Origin: Micromonospora echinospora | GTDB taxonomy: Bacteria > Actinomycetota > Actinomycetes > Mycobacteriales > Micromonosporaceae | Direction of reading: 5' to 3' | Assembly (NCBI RefSeq): GCF_900091495.1 | Contig: NZ_LT607413.1 | Location: forward strand, 6,959,001 to 7,023,000 | Length of the DNA stretch: 64,000 bases | Notes under the pieces: model-generated | Told to the model about the DNA's origin: nothing | The model's input: only the letters and a program-made list of their open reading frames with translations | Databases searched by the model: none | Shown here: piece by piece, positions 26,328 through 36,281 of the stretch | Layout: every line of letters begins with the position of its first letter | How positions within the stretch are numbered: the first letter of the stretch is position 1 | Made by a program: the position numbers and the translations under genes

Positions 26328-29300
26328 TCAGCTCCGGTTGATGGTGAAGGTGGAGGTGGTGTTCCGGATGTCCTGGTGGTTGTCGGTCAGCCGCAGGTTG
26401 ACGAAGGTCGCCGACCCGACCGCCGGGCCCTGCCCCGGCTCGGGCATCTCGTTGACCCAGATGCCGAAACCGGACTTGGCGTCGAAGGCGTCGCCGCTCT
26501 TGCGGGCCCCGGAGATCGACACGTTGGTGAAGACCGTGTCGGTGACCGGGAACTCCGGCTGCCCCGGGGCGCGGTACTTGGTCTGGAACATGATTCCCGA
26601 GTACGTCGGATCGACGATGTCGACGTCGGACACCCGGATGCCCCGGAACTCCTTCGAGGCGGAGAAGACCCAGATCGCCGGGAAGGTCTGCTGCCCCCAG
26701 AAGTGGCCGCCGGCCCGGATCAGCGAGATGTTCTCGAACCGGGTCGGCGGGCTGGCCCCGAACCCGACGAACGGGTACCCGAAGTCCAGCGAACTGATGG
26801 TGATCCCGGAGTACGTCAGCATGTCCGCGATGTAGAGGTTGCGGAACACGTTGTCGTAGCCGCCGTACACGGCGACCCCGGCGGCCCGCCAGGTCAGCGT
26901 CGCGGAGAGGTTCTCGAACACGTTGCCGTGGTTGCCGGTGGCGGCTCCCTGGTCGGTGGCGGAGAACAGCGCGAACGCGTCGTCACCGTTGGACCGGCCC
27001 TCCGAGTTGGCGACCCGGTTGCCGGTGCTGCCGTTGGTCATGTTGACCGCGTCGGCGAAGGTGTTGCGGAACCGGCTGTTGGTGATGCTCAGGCCGCTGA
27101 CGCTCACCCCCCAGTACGCGCAGACGGTGTGCTCGACCCAGACGTTGTCCAGGGTGAGGTCGTCGACATCCTTCAGTTCACCCCACACCTTCCCCGGCCC
27201 GTCCTGCCGGACCGTGTAGTTGCCGAAGAACGCCAGGTGGGCGAAGGTGGAGCCGCTGGCCGACGGCTCGACCCGGAAGCCCGCGTCGGTGTTCTGCTGG
27301 TCCGTCGGGGTCTGGAAGCGGGTGTACCACATCCCCGCGCCGACCACCTGGACGGCCTTGCCGTACACCTGGAACTTCTGGGCGGTGGTGTAGGTGCCGG
27401 CAGGCAGGTAGACGCCGACCAGGGTGCCGGTGGGGTCCATCCGCACCGCGTCCAGGGCGTTCTGCACGTCGGCGTGGCTGAACCCGGTGGGCACCCGGTA
27501 ACGGGCCGGGTCCGGGTTGGCCCGGGGCGCCACCAGCTCGGTGTTGACGAAGTCGATGGCGTAGGTGGTGGTGTTCGCCGGGTCCTTCTGGAGCCGGATC
27601 GTGGCGCCCGCCGGGATGGTGCCGTTGAGCATCACGTTCGCCTCGTCGTACAGGTGCCGGGGCGGGCCGGCGCTCGGCGAGTCGCTCGGGCTGGCCTCGG
27701 CGCCGTAGAGCCAGATGTGCTTCGAGGTCAGGTTGATCGGCTTGTGCAACGTCCCGTTGACGTAGACGTTCAGCGTCGCGTCGATGCCGCCGCCGTTCGG
27801 GGCGTCCGGGATGGAGAACCGGGTGACCAGGGTGTTGGTGGCCGCCCGGGTGGTCCACTCGACGTACGCGCCGGTGCTGTTCAGGGTGACCGCCCGCCGG
27901 CCGGACGCCTCGCCGGCCAGATCGCCGATGGTCCGGTTCGGCCCGACCACCTGCGCACCGCCGCCGATGCGACCGTCCTCGGCCTCTAACATGTCGTACG
28001 GCAGGTTCGCCCCCCGCCCGACGAAGAGCGGACGCTCGCTGGTGTTGTTCTCCCGCTTGACCGGCAGCTCGTTGGCGTCGGCGGCGAGCGCCACCCGCAC
28101 CGTGTACCGGCCGTTGGCCGCCGTCCAGCTGCCCAGGCTCACCGCCGGGCTGGTCGCGCCGGCCGCGATGACGCCGGTGTACGAGCCGGTGAGCGTGCGG
28201 ACCACTGCCCCGGTGTCGTTGAGCACGGTGAGGGTGATGCCGTGTGCCCCGCCGGCCGAGGCGACGCTGCCCTGGTTGCGGACGGACACCGAGAAGGTCA
28301 CGTTCTGGCCGGCGGTGGGGGTGCCCGGCGACCAGGTGACCGCGCCGGCCACCAGGTCGGAGCTGGCCACCGGGGAGACGGTCAGCGCGGCCGTCCGGCT
28401 GTTGTTGGACTCGTTCTGCTCGATCACCGCGTTCGCGTCGTCGGCGACCGCGGTGACCTGGTAGCTGCCGGCGTTGCGGACCCCGATGTTCGCGGTGACC
28501 GTGGTCTGCGCCCCGGCGGCCAGCGCGCCGACGGCGGCGGTGCCGACCGTGGTGTCGCCCAGCTTGAAGGCGACCCGGGAGGCTCCGGCGGCGGCCGGAC
28601 CGGCGTTGCGCACGGTCGCCGACAGGGTGACCGGGTCGGTCTCCACCGGGGCGGACGGGCTGGCGGTCAGCGCGGTGACGGTGAGGTCCGGGTTCGGCGC
28701 CGGAGTGCCGAGCACCTGGAACTCGGCGACCTGCCCGTTGGACGAGCCGGAGTTGGCGGTGAACTGCAACCGCACGTCGGCGGCGGTGGCGGTGACCGGG
28801 ATGGTCACCGTGTTGCTGCTGCCCGGGCTGAACGAGTACGTGGCCGAGCCGACCAGGTTGCCGAACGACGAGGCCGACTGCTCCCGGCCGAGCACCTGGA
28901 AGGTCTGGGTGCGGGGTCCCCACGCCGGATCCGGGTTGAGCTTGACCACGACCGCGCTGATGCTGGCGTTCGCGCCGAGCGCGACGGTCAGCGTGCTCGG
29001 GTACGCCCCCGGCGCGCCCTCCCAGTAGGTGGCCACGTCGTTGTCGTTGGCGTTGGTCGCCTGGAAGACGTGCACCGTCGACGAGGCGGTGATCGGCTTG
29101 CCGACGGCCAGGTTGCTGCCGCCCGGCGTGCTGCCGGTCCGGGTGACCGTGTTGCTGTTCGCGGAGACGTTGCCGGCCGCGTCCCGGGCCCGGACGAAGT
29201 AGGAGACCGTCGCGCTGTCCGGCTGGCTGTCGGTGTACGTCAGGGTGGACCCGCCGACGCTGCCCCGCAGCGCGTTGTTGGCGTAGACGTCGTAGCCGGC

Positions 29301-30611
29301 GACGCCGACGTTGTCGGTGGACGCGGTCCAGGTCAGCCGGACCTGCCCGGTGCCGGGCTGGGTGTACGCGAGGTTCCCCGGAGCGGTCGGCGCGACGGTG
29401 TCACCGGTGCTGCCGGTCCGGGTGACCGTGTTGCTGTTGGCGGACGCGTTGCCGGCCGCGTCCCGGGCCCGGACGTGGTAGGCGACGGTCGCGCTCGCCG
29501 GCTGGGTGTCGGTGTAGGTCAGGGTGGACCCGCCGACGCTGGTGCGCAGCACCCCGTTGGCGTAGACGTCGTAGCCGGTCACGCCGACGTTGTCGGTGGA
29601 CGCGGTCCAGGTCAGCCGGATCTGGTCTGGGGCCGGCTGGGTGAAGGCGAGGTTGCCGGGGGCGCTGGGCGGCTGGGTGTCCCCGGTGGCGGGACCGTAT
29701 ACCTCCAGTTCGGAGAGCTGCCCGGCCGGCCAGGCGGTGTTCGCGGTGAACATCAGCCGCAGGTGGCGGGTGCTGGCGGTGGGGAAGGTGAGGGTGACCG
29801 TGTTGCCGCTGGCCGGGTCGAAGGCGTGGTTGGCGGCGGCCAGGATGTCGGTGAAGCTCGACCCGGTGGCGCTGCCCTGCACGGCCACCGTCTGGGTCCG
29901 GGCGCCCCAGCCGGGTGGCAGCTTGAGCACCAGCCGGTTGACCCCGACCGTGGCGCCGAGGTCGACCCGGAGCCACTGCGGGAAGGCGTTGTTCGCGCTC
30001 TCCCAGTAGCTGGCCGGGTTGCCGTCGTTGGCGTTGCCCGCGCCGTAGACGTCGGCGTGGCTGCTGGCGCTCATCGTCCGGCCGGCGGCCAGGTTGGTCG
30101 ACGAGGCCGTCGCCCCGTGCACGGCCAGTTCGCCCAGCTGGGCCGCCGCCCAGCCGGTGTTGGCGGTGACCGCCACGCGCACGTACCGGGTGGGGGTGGC
30201 CGGGAAGCTGACGGTGACGGTGTTGCCGCCCGCCGGGCTGAAGACCCGTCCGGCCGCGGCGGCCAGGGTGGCGAAGCCGCTGCCGTCGGTGCTGCCCTGC
30301 ACCGAGAGGGTCTGGGTGCGCGTCTCCCAGCTCACCGGCAGCCGCAGCACCACCTGGTCGACCGACTGCACGCTGCCCAGGTCGACCTGGGCCCACTGGG
30401 GCAGCGCGCCGCTGCTCTCCCAGTAGCTGTTCGGGTCGCCGTCGGTGAGGTTCGCGGCGGCGTACGGGGCGTTGGTGCTGCTGGCCGTGGCGGTGCGGCC
30501 GAGGGCGAGGTTGGGCCCGCCGGCCGCGGCGGCCGGGGTCGGGGCCGGCCCGGTGAGGACCAGCCCGATCGCGGCGAGCGCCGCGACGACTCTGGTACGG
30601 AGTCTGGACAT
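26328..30611 (-). CDS. Secreted GH87-like alpha-1,3-glucanase (mutanase/mycodextranase), nine-domain
   Basis: 1427 residues. A signal peptide (about 1-32) is followed by discoidin modules at about 33-170 and 172-305, two near-identical fibronectin-III repeats (about 309-494), and a third discoidin-like domain (about 495-636). Two CARDB domains (about 640-860) and a CBM6/35-like domain (about 867-1010) precede a right-handed beta-helix to the end. The putative catalytic aspartates are Asp1187, Asp1210 and Asp1211 (FADAVNM...NGDD), at the +23/+24 spacing I recall for GH87. ATG 30611 begins the signal peptide; the upstream frame to 31694 is antisense-free noise of the neighbouring gene. It probably hydrolyses alpha-1,3-glucan outside the cell. 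Confidence 0.82.
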   Translation of the reverse strand: MSRLRTRVVAALAAIGLVLTGPAPTPAAAAGGPNLALGRTATASSTNAPYAAANLTDGDPNSYWESSGALPQWAQVDLGSVQSVDQVVLRLPVSWETRTQTLSVQGSTDGSGFATLAAAAGRVFSPAGGNTVTVSFPATPTRYVRVAVTANTGWAAAQLGELAVHGATASSTNLAAGRTMSASSHADVYGAGNANDGNPASYWESANNAFPQWLRVDLGATVGVNRLVLKLPPGWGARTQTVAVQGSATGSSFTDILAAANHAFDPASGNTVTLTFPTASTRHLRLMFTANTAWPAGQLSELEVYGPATGDTQPPSAPGNLAFTQPAPDQIRLTWTASTDNVGVTGYDVYANGVLRTSVGGSTLTYTDTQPASATVAYHVRARDAAGNASANSNTVTRTGSTGDTVAPTAPGNLAYTQPGTGQVRLTWTASTDNVGVAGYDVYANNALRGSVGGSTLTYTDSQPDSATVSYFVRARDAAGNVSANSNTVTRTGSTPGGSNLAVGKPITASSTVHVFQATNANDNDVATYWEGAPGAYPSTLTVALGANASISAVVVKLNPDPAWGPRTQTFQVLGREQSASSFGNLVGSATYSFSPGSSNTVTIPVTATAADVRLQFTANSGSSNGQVAEFQVLGTPAPNPDLTVTALTASPSAPVETDPVTLSATVRNAGPAAAGASRVAFKLGDTTVGTAAVGALAAGAQTTVTANIGVRNAGSYQVTAVADDANAVIEQNESNNSRTAALTVSPVASSDLVAGAVTWSPGTPTAGQNVTFSVSVRNQGSVASAGGAHGITLTVLNDTGAVVRTLTGSYTGVIAAGATSPAVSLGSWTAANGRYTVRVALAADANELPVKRENNTSERPLFVGRGANLPYDMLEAEDGRIGGGAQVVGPNRTIGDLAGEASGRRAVTLNSTGAYVEWTTRAATNTLVTRFSIPDAPNGGGIDATLNVYVNGTLHKPINLTSKHIWLYGAEASPSDSPSAGPPRHLYDEANVMLNGTIPAGATIRLQKDPANTTTYAIDFVNTELVAPRANPDPARYRVPTGFSHADVQNALDAVRMDPTGTLVGVYLPAGTYTTAQKFQVYGKAVQVVGAGMWYTRFQTPTDQQNTDAGFRVEPSASGSTFAHLAFFGNYTVRQDGPGKVWGELKDVDDLTLDNVWVEHTVCAYWGVSVSGLSITNSRFRNTFADAVNMTNGSTGNRVANSEGRSNGDDAFALFSATDQGAATGNHGNVFENLSATLTWRAAGVAVYGGYDNVFRNLYIADMLTYSGITISSLDFGYPFVGFGASPPTRFENISLIRAGGHFWGQQTFPAIWVFSASKEFRGIRVSDVDIVDPTYSGIMFQTKYRAPGQPEFPVTDTVFTNVSISGARKSGDAFDAKSGFGIWVNEMPEPGQGPAVGSATFVNLRLTDNHQDIRNTTSTFTINRS
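29128..29685 (-). repeat. Two tandem 279-nt repeats encoding FN3 domains
   Basis: Units at 29128-29406 and 29407-29685 are near-identical in nucleotides (shared GTGCTGCCGGTCCGGGTGA start, for example) and each is exactly 93 codons. This is an in-frame recent duplication of a fibronectin type III linker inside the GH87 gene. Confidence 0.85.
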
Positions 30612-30667
30612 GGTGAGGCGACACCTTCTTCCCGGGGGATGGAGAGGTGGACGGGGGTGGGGGTGCG

Positions 30668-30701
30668 CGGTCGGCCCCCACCCGTGGGCGGGGGCCGACC
30701 G
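30668..30701 (-). terminator. Hairpin between two GH87 genes
   Basis: CGGTCGGCCCCC / GGGGGCCGACCG, a perfect 12-bp stem with a small internal CCC/GGG loop pairing, begins 2 nt after the stop of the upstream GH87 gene at 30704. It probably makes the two GH87 genes separate or attenuated transcripts. Confidence 0.75.
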
Positions 30702-30703
30702 GG

Positions 30704-33571
30704 TCAGGAGCGGTGGACCTCGAACTCGGCGAGCTGGCCGGCCGGCCAGCCGGTGTTGCCGGTGACGGTCAGGCGCAGGTACCGCTGGCCGGTGGCGGGG
30801 AAGGTGACGGTCACGGTGTTGCCGGTCGCCGGGTCGAAGGTGTACCCGGCCGATGCCTTCAGCATCGTGTACGTCGACCCGGTGGTGGAGCCCAGCACGG
30901 CGACCGTCTGGGTACGGGTCTGCCAGGCCGCCGACGGGGGCAGCCGCAGCACCACCCGGGACACCTGTTGCGTCGCGCCCAGGTCGACGGTGAGCGACTG
31001 CGGGAAGGCGTTGTTGGCGCTCTCCCAGTAGGTGCCCGCGTTGCCGTCCACCGCGTTCGCGGCCACGTACACGTCGGCGTGGCTGGTGGCGGTGACCGGA
31101 CGGCCGACGGCCAGGTTCCCCGACGGCGGCGGGGTGGTCGGCGGAGCCGTGGTGGGCGGTGGCGTGGTGGGCGGTGGTGTGGTGGTGCCGTCGCCGTACA
31201 CCTCGAACTCGGCCACCTGGGCGGCGGGCCAGCCGGTGTTGCCGGTGACGCTGAGCCGGACGAACCGGCGGTCCCCGGCGGGCAGCGGGATCGACACGGT
31301 GTTGCCGCTGGCCGGGTCGAAGACGCGCCCGCTCGACGCGGCCAGCGTGGCGTACGCCGCCCCGTCGGTGGAGCCGAGCACGGCGACCGTCTGGGTACGG
31401 CGTTCCCAGCCGGCGGGCAGCCGGAGCACCACCCGGTCCACCCGGCGGACGGCGCCGAGGTCGACGGTCAGCGTCTGCGGGAAGGCGTTGTTGGGGCTCT
31501 CCCAGTAGCTGCCGGTGTTGCCGTCCACCGCGTTGCCGGCGGTGTAGGTCTGGTTGCTGCCCGACGCGGTGGCCGGCCGGCCGAGGGCCAGATTGCCGCC
31601 GGTGGGCGGCGGGGTGGTCGGGTTCGGTGTCGGGGTGGTCGGCGTCGGGCCGGGCGGGCTGGTCGGGCCGTTGCCCCACTGCGGCTCCGGCCACGGCCCG
31701 CAGTACGGGGTGGCGGTGTACCAGCCGGAGTTGCCGGCGCCCTGGGTGATCTGGAATCCGCTGCCCACGCAGTTGTGCATCGGGTTGGCCTGGGCGATCC
31801 GGGTGGCCCGTGCGTTGGTGAACGAGACCCGGCTGGCGGCCTGCACCTGGAGGGCGTACGTCCCCGCCCCGTCGATGCGGACGTTGTTGAGGTTGATCCC
31901 GTTGGTCTCGCCCTCGATCCAGTGCAGCGCCGCGTAGGAGCTGTCCAGGATGTCGGTGTCGGTGATGTTGACGGTCGGGTTCTGGAACGGCTCGTTCAGG
32001 GCGGAGAACCAGATCGCGCCGACCCCGAAGCGCCAGTTGTAGTCGGAGTTGCCGTTACGGATCAGGGTGTTCCGGGCGATCGTCCAGGTGCCCAGGACGG
32101 CGGTGGGCCCCTGCACCCCGGGGTACCGGTTGGCGACGTGGATGCCACCGCCGTTGGTGACCGAGTCCGCGGTCACGTTGTCGGTGATCTTGATGTCCCG
32201 GCCACCGTAGCTGACCAGGTGGTTGGCGAGGATGGTCACGCCGATGGTGTTGAACGTGAAGGAGTTGTTGACGTTGGGCACGTTCTGCGCCCACATGGCG
32301 AGGGCGTCGTCGCCGGTGTTGCGGACGAACGTGTTGGTGACGGTGGAGTTGGTGACTCCGGTGTGGAAGTTCACCCCGTCGGCGGTCTGGTCCAGGATGC
32401 GGCTGTTGCGGATGGTGAAGTTGTCCATCGGGCCGTCCATCCACGCCCCGACCTTGGTGTGCTGCATCCAGACGTTGTCCACCACCGAGTTGCTCATCGC
32501 CCCGCCGATGGCGTTGACCTGGTGCTCGTCGACCCGCTCGCGAATGTCGCCGATGATGGCGAAGTCCCGCAGGGTCACGTTCCGGCTCGGCCCGTTCGCC
32601 TCGTGCGGCCGGATCTCGCCGGAGTATCCGCCGCCGGGGACGTACTTTCCGTAGATGCCGGCGGCCCGCTTGCGGTCGGTGGGGTGCCGGCCGCCGAGCA
32701 CCGAGTACCACGGCCCCGCGCCGCGCAGGGTCACCCCGTCCACCACCACGTGGTCCCAGAGGGTGAAGGTGCCGGTGGGGATCCAGACCGCCCGCCCCTG
32801 CGCCTTCCCCGCGTCCACCGCGGCCTGGAACTTCGCGGTGGAGTCGGTCGCCCCGGTCGGGTCGGCGCCGAAGTCGGTCACCACGTCCAGCACGCCGGCC
32901 GGCTTGGCGATCGCCGCCCCGACCCGCTCGAAGTCCGCGAGGTCGATGGTGAAGGTCGGTGACTGGGCGGTCGAGGAGACCTGGAGGCGGATCTTCGTGC
33001 CGGTCGGGTAGGTGGCGCCGAGGAAGGTGCGGGCCTCGTCGTAGAAGTGGTGCGGGTTGGTGTCGCCCGGGTTGTTGTTGAACGGGTATCCGCCGTAGTA
33101 CCAGCCGTACCGGGAGGTGACCGGCACGCTCTTGACCAGCGCGCCGTTGGCCCGCAGGTCGATGGTGGCGTCCCGGCCGGTGCCGGCGGCGTTGTCCGGC
33201 AGGCTGTACCGGAAGGTCACCGCGTCGGCCGGCTCGGTGAGCGTGAACTCGACGTACTCGCCGACCGCGTCGAGGGTGACGGCCTCCCGGCCGGACGCCT
33301 CCGAGGGCAGGGTGCCGTACCGCCGGTCCGGACCGATCCGGGTGCCGGTGTGGACGGCTTCCTCCGCCTCGTGCTCGACGAACGGGACGGTCGCCCCCCG
33401 GCCGGGGATGTCGAACGGCGAGAGCCCGGCGGCCCGGGCCGGGGTCGCGGTGGAGGTCAGCGCGACGACGGTGATCGAGGCCGCGGCGAGGGCGGTCGCG
33501 GCGAGCGCGGCCAGGCCGGCCTGGAGGCGGTGTCGTGGTGGACGGTGGGGCGGGACGGTGTGGTCGGCCAT
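30704..33571 (-). CDS. Secreted GH87 alpha-1,3-glucanase/mycodextranase with C-terminal discoidins
   Basis: 955 residues. A long signal peptide (to about 47, TPARA) leads to a CBM6-like domain (EHEAEEAVH..., about 60-215). The beta-helix catalytic domain spans about 225-640, then a Pro/Thr linker, a discoidin at about 665-800, a second PT linker and a second discoidin to the end. The catalytic-type aspartates are Asp398, Asp421 and Asp422 (TADGVNF...NTGDDALAMW). The domain order is the reverse of the other two paralogues, whose adhesive modules precede the catalytic domain. AAAGGG precedes the ATG. This is the cleanest GH87 match of the three. Confidence 0.87.
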   Translation of the reverse strand: MADHTVPPHRPPRHRLQAGLAALAATALAAASITVVALTSTATPARAAGLSPFDIPGRGATVPFVEHEAEEAVHTGTRIGPDRRYGTLPSEASGREAVTLDAVGEYVEFTLTEPADAVTFRYSLPDNAAGTGRDATIDLRANGALVKSVPVTSRYGWYYGGYPFNNNPGDTNPHHFYDEARTFLGATYPTGTKIRLQVSSTAQSPTFTIDLADFERVGAAIAKPAGVLDVVTDFGADPTGATDSTAKFQAAVDAGKAQGRAVWIPTGTFTLWDHVVVDGVTLRGAGPWYSVLGGRHPTDRKRAAGIYGKYVPGGGYSGEIRPHEANGPSRNVTLRDFAIIGDIRERVDEHQVNAIGGAMSNSVVDNVWMQHTKVGAWMDGPMDNFTIRNSRILDQTADGVNFHTGVTNSTVTNTFVRNTGDDALAMWAQNVPNVNNSFTFNTIGVTILANHLVSYGGRDIKITDNVTADSVTNGGGIHVANRYPGVQGPTAVLGTWTIARNTLIRNGNSDYNWRFGVGAIWFSALNEPFQNPTVNITDTDILDSSYAALHWIEGETNGINLNNVRIDGAGTYALQVQAASRVSFTNARATRIAQANPMHNCVGSGFQITQGAGNSGWYTATPYCGPWPEPQWGNGPTSPPGPTPTTPTPNPTTPPPTGGNLALGRPATASGSNQTYTAGNAVDGNTGSYWESPNNAFPQTLTVDLGAVRRVDRVVLRLPAGWERRTQTVAVLGSTDGAAYATLAASSGRVFDPASGNTVSIPLPAGDRRFVRLSVTGNTGWPAAQVAEFEVYGDGTTTPPPTTPPPTTAPPTTPPPSGNLAVGRPVTATSHADVYVAANAVDGNAGTYWESANNAFPQSLTVDLGATQQVSRVVLRLPPSAAWQTRTQTVAVLGSTTGSTYTMLKASAGYTFDPATGNTVTVTFPATGQRYLRLTVTGNTGWPAGQLAEFEVHRS

Positions 33572-33671
33572 GAGCGATCCCTTTCGTCAGGTGGCCAGGT
33601 CCCCCGTGTGCGGTGCGGTGATGTTCCCTCCGTTCCTGCTCCCCGCTCGACCAGGTCGCGGGGGACGGCGC

Positions 33672-33705
33672 GCTGCCGGCGGCGGGGACGGACGCCACCG
33701 GCAGC
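33672..33705 (-). terminator. Hairpin after the GH13 gene
   Basis: GCTGCCGG / CCGGCAGC (8 bp) with a further GGC/GCC pairing inside lies 8 nt after the stop at 33713, at the end of the ABC-GH13 operon. It is moderately strong. Confidence 0.5.
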
Positions 33706-33712
33706 CGGACGG

Positions 33713-35356
33713 TCAGCTCGGGTCGGACCCGTGCGGCGCGGCACGCAGCCAGACGGCGGTGTCCGCGGGTAGCAGACCGTGGTCGAGCGGCCCGCTGGCC
33801 AGCACCAGTTCCCCGTCGGCGGGGATCGGGATCGGCGCGTCGGAGAGGTTGACCAGGCAGCGGAAACCCCCGCCCCGGCTGAAGGCGAGCACCCCGTCCG
33901 GGGCGGGCAGCCAGCTCAACTCGCCGTCGCCGAGCGCCGGTTCGGCCCGCCGGGCCCGGATCGCCGCCCGGTACAGCTCCAGCATCGAGTTCGGGTCACC
34001 GGTCTGCGCCTGGACCGTCCGGTCCTTCCAGTCCGCCGGCTGGGGCAGCCAGGGTGCCGCCGCCCCGTCCGGGCTGAACCCGAACGGCGGCTCGTCGCCG
34101 GTCCACGGCAGCGGCACCCGGCAACCGTCCCGACCGGGGTCGACCCGGCCGGAGCGTTCCCACATCGGGTCCTGGCGCAGCGCGTACGGGATGTCCTCGA
34201 CCTCGTAGAGCCCCAGCTCCTCGCCCTGGTAGACGTAGGCCGCGCCGGGCAACGCCAGCGAGAGCAGCGCGGCGGCCCGCGCCCGGCGGGTGCCCAGTTC
34301 CAGGTCGGTGGGGATGCCTTCGCGCTTGGTGGCGAAGCTGAACCGGGTGTCCGCCCGGCCGTAGCGGGTGACGTGCCGGGTCACGTCGTGGTTGGAGAGC
34401 ACCCAGGTGGCCGGCGCGCCGACCAGGGCGTGCGCGCTCAGCGTGCCGTCGATGCTCTCCCGCATCGCGGCGGCGTCCCAGGCACAGCCGAGGAAGTCGA
34501 AGTTGAACGCCGCGTGCAACTCGTCCGGACGCAGGTAGTTGGCGAACCGCTGCCGGTCCGGCATCCACACCTCACCGATCAGCGCCCGGTCGCCGGGGTA
34601 CCCGTCGGCGATCCGTCGCCAGGACCGGTAGATCTCGTGCACCCCGTCCTGGTCACGGAACGGGTGCGGCTGGTCCGGTCGGGTCTCCGGCAGCGTCCCG
34701 TCCTTGACCAGCAGCCCGGCCGAGTCGATCCGGATGCCGTCCACGCCCCGGTCGAACCAGAACCGCAGCACGTCCTCGAACTCCGCCCGCACCATCGGGT
34801 GGTCCCAGTTGAAGTCCGGCTGCTGGGCGGTGAACAGGTGCAGGTACCAGTCGCCGGGGGTGCCGTCGGGGTTGGTGGTCCGGGTCCAGGTCTCGCCGCC
34901 GAACTCGCCGACCCAGTCGGTGGGCCGCTGGTCGCCGTCCGGGCCCCGGCCGGGTCGGAACCAGAACAGGTCCCGCTCGGGCGCGCCCGGCCCGCCGGCG
35001 AGGGCCGCCTGGAACCAGGGGTGCGCGTCGGAGCAGTGGTTCGGCACCACGTCGACGATGGTCCGGATACCGCGCGCGTGTGCCTCCGCGATCAGCGCCT
35101 CCACCTCGGGCAGCGTGCCGAACACCGGGTCGATGTCGCGATAGTCGGCCACGTCGTAGCCGGCGTCGGCCATCGGCGAGGGGTACCAGGGGCTGAACCA
35201 GACCGCGTCGACGCCGAGCGCGGCGAGGTGGTCCAGTCGGGAGCGGATCCCGGCGACGTCACCGATGCCGTCACCGTCGCCGTCGGCGAAGCTCCGTGGG
35301 TACACCTGGTAGATCACCGCTCCACGCCACCACGGACGACCGTCTGCTGTGGTCAC
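33713..35356 (-). CDS. GH13 alpha-glucosidase (cytoplasmic)
   Basis: 547 residues with no signal peptide. The (beta/alpha)8 motifs of GH13 are all visible: DVVPNHCSD, the nucleophile Asp211 in GIRIDSAG, the acid/base Glu262 in IGEVW, and Asp324 in LSNHDVTRH. The family length and the YVYQGEELGL end of the barrel match oligo-alpha-glucosidases. GTG 35356 is chosen with CAGGG upstream; upstream frame residues belong to the permease region. It follows the ABC importer genes by 29 nt. Likely role is hydrolysing imported nigero-oligosaccharides or other alpha-glucans to glucose. Confidence 0.9.
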   Translation of the reverse strand: MTTADGRPWWRGAVIYQVYPRSFADGDGDGIGDVAGIRSRLDHLAALGVDAVWFSPWYPSPMADAGYDVADYRDIDPVFGTLPEVEALIAEAHARGIRTIVDVVPNHCSDAHPWFQAALAGGPGAPERDLFWFRPGRGPDGDQRPTDWVGEFGGETWTRTTNPDGTPGDWYLHLFTAQQPDFNWDHPMVRAEFEDVLRFWFDRGVDGIRIDSAGLLVKDGTLPETRPDQPHPFRDQDGVHEIYRSWRRIADGYPGDRALIGEVWMPDRQRFANYLRPDELHAAFNFDFLGCAWDAAAMRESIDGTLSAHALVGAPATWVLSNHDVTRHVTRYGRADTRFSFATKREGIPTDLELGTRRARAAALLSLALPGAAYVYQGEELGLYEVEDIPYALRQDPMWERSGRVDPGRDGCRVPLPWTGDEPPFGFSPDGAAAPWLPQPADWKDRTVQAQTGDPNSMLELYRAAIRARRAEPALGDGELSWLPAPDGVLAFSRGGGFRCLVNLSDAPIPIPADGELVLASGPLDHGLLPADTAVWLRAAPHGSDPS

Positions 35357-35385
35357 GAGCACCCTGCTTTCTGCGTCGGAGTGGG

Positions 35386-36273
35386 TCAGCCCTTGAGGCT
35401 GCCCGTGGTCAGACCGGACATGATGTTCCGCTGGAAGACCAGGAAGACCAGGACGGTCGGAATCGCGGCGATCACCGAGGCGGCGATCACCACGTTCATG
35501 GGCGTGCCACCCGAGAAGGCGTAGATGCCGACGCTGACCGTCCGGGTCTCGGGCGACGGCATGACCAGTTTCGGCCACAGGAAGTCCTTCCAGACCGCCG
35601 TCACGGCGAAGATCGAGACCACCCCGAGGATCGGACGCGACATCGGCAGGATGATCGACCACAGCGTGCGCAACGGCGTCGCGCCGTCCATCAGGGCCGC
35701 GGCCATCAGCTCCTCCGGGATGGAGTCGAAGAACCGTTTCAGCAGGAAGATGTTGAACGCGTTCGCCACCGCCGGCAGCCAGATGGCGAACGGCGAGTCG
35801 AGCAGGTTGACGCCCAGGATCGGCAGATCGATCACGGTCACGTACTGCGGGACGATGAGGACCATCGCCGGGATCATCAGCGTGGCCAGCATCAGACCGA
35901 GGATCAGGTTGCCGAGGACCGGCCGCAGCTTCGACAGCGCGTACGCCGCGGCGGTGTCGAGCACGACCTGGAAGACCAGCGCGCCGGCCGCGTAGTAGAA
36001 CGTGTTGAACAGCAGCTTGGCGAGGTCCAGGTGGTGCCACGCGTCGGCGTAGTTCGCGAGCTGGGGGTCCTTCGGGAACAGCGAGGGCGGGGTCTGCGCG
36101 ATCTCCTGGCCGGACTTGAGCGCGCCGGTGACCATCCAGTAGAGCGGCCCGAGGAAGACGAGTGTGAATCCCACGACGACGACGGCGAGCAGCGTCCAGT
36201 AGACGATCCTGCCGCGCCCCCGCCTGAGCTGGGCGTGGGAGATGAGGGTCCGGGTTCCGGTGTCGTGTGCCAT
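35386..36273 (-). CDS. Carbohydrate ABC transporter permease (MalG type)
   Basis: 295-residue membrane permease with six helices. The EAA loop is EELMAAALMDGATPLRTLWS at about 190-210, and it ends SGLTTGSLKG. It is the third gene of the importer operon, starting 8 nt after the MalF-type gene and 29 nt before GH13. It is expected to import alpha-glucan oligosaccharides, with the ATPase supplied from elsewhere. Confidence 0.9.
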   Translation of the reverse strand: MAHDTGTRTLISHAQLRRGRGRIVYWTLLAVVVVGFTLVFLGPLYWMVTGALKSGQEIAQTPPSLFPKDPQLANYADAWHHLDLAKLLFNTFYYAAGALVFQVVLDTAAAYALSKLRPVLGNLILGLMLATLMIPAMVLIVPQYVTVIDLPILGVNLLDSPFAIWLPAVANAFNIFLLKRFFDSIPEELMAAALMDGATPLRTLWSIILPMSRPILGVVSIFAVTAVWKDFLWPKLVMPSPETRTVSVGIYAFSGGTPMNVVIAASVIAAIPTVLVFLVFQRNIMSGLTTGSLKG

Positions 36274-36281
36274 CGTCCGCC

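Noticed and set aside
29128..29685. Possible CRISPR or transposon repeat
   Set aside because: The two 279-nt copies are in frame and encode FN3 domains, with no spacers or terminal inverted repeats.
30612..31694. Extension of the 1427-residue GH87 protein upstream to 31694
   Set aside because: The extension is an off-frame reading of the neighbouring GH87 discoidins. A clear signal peptide begins at 30611.
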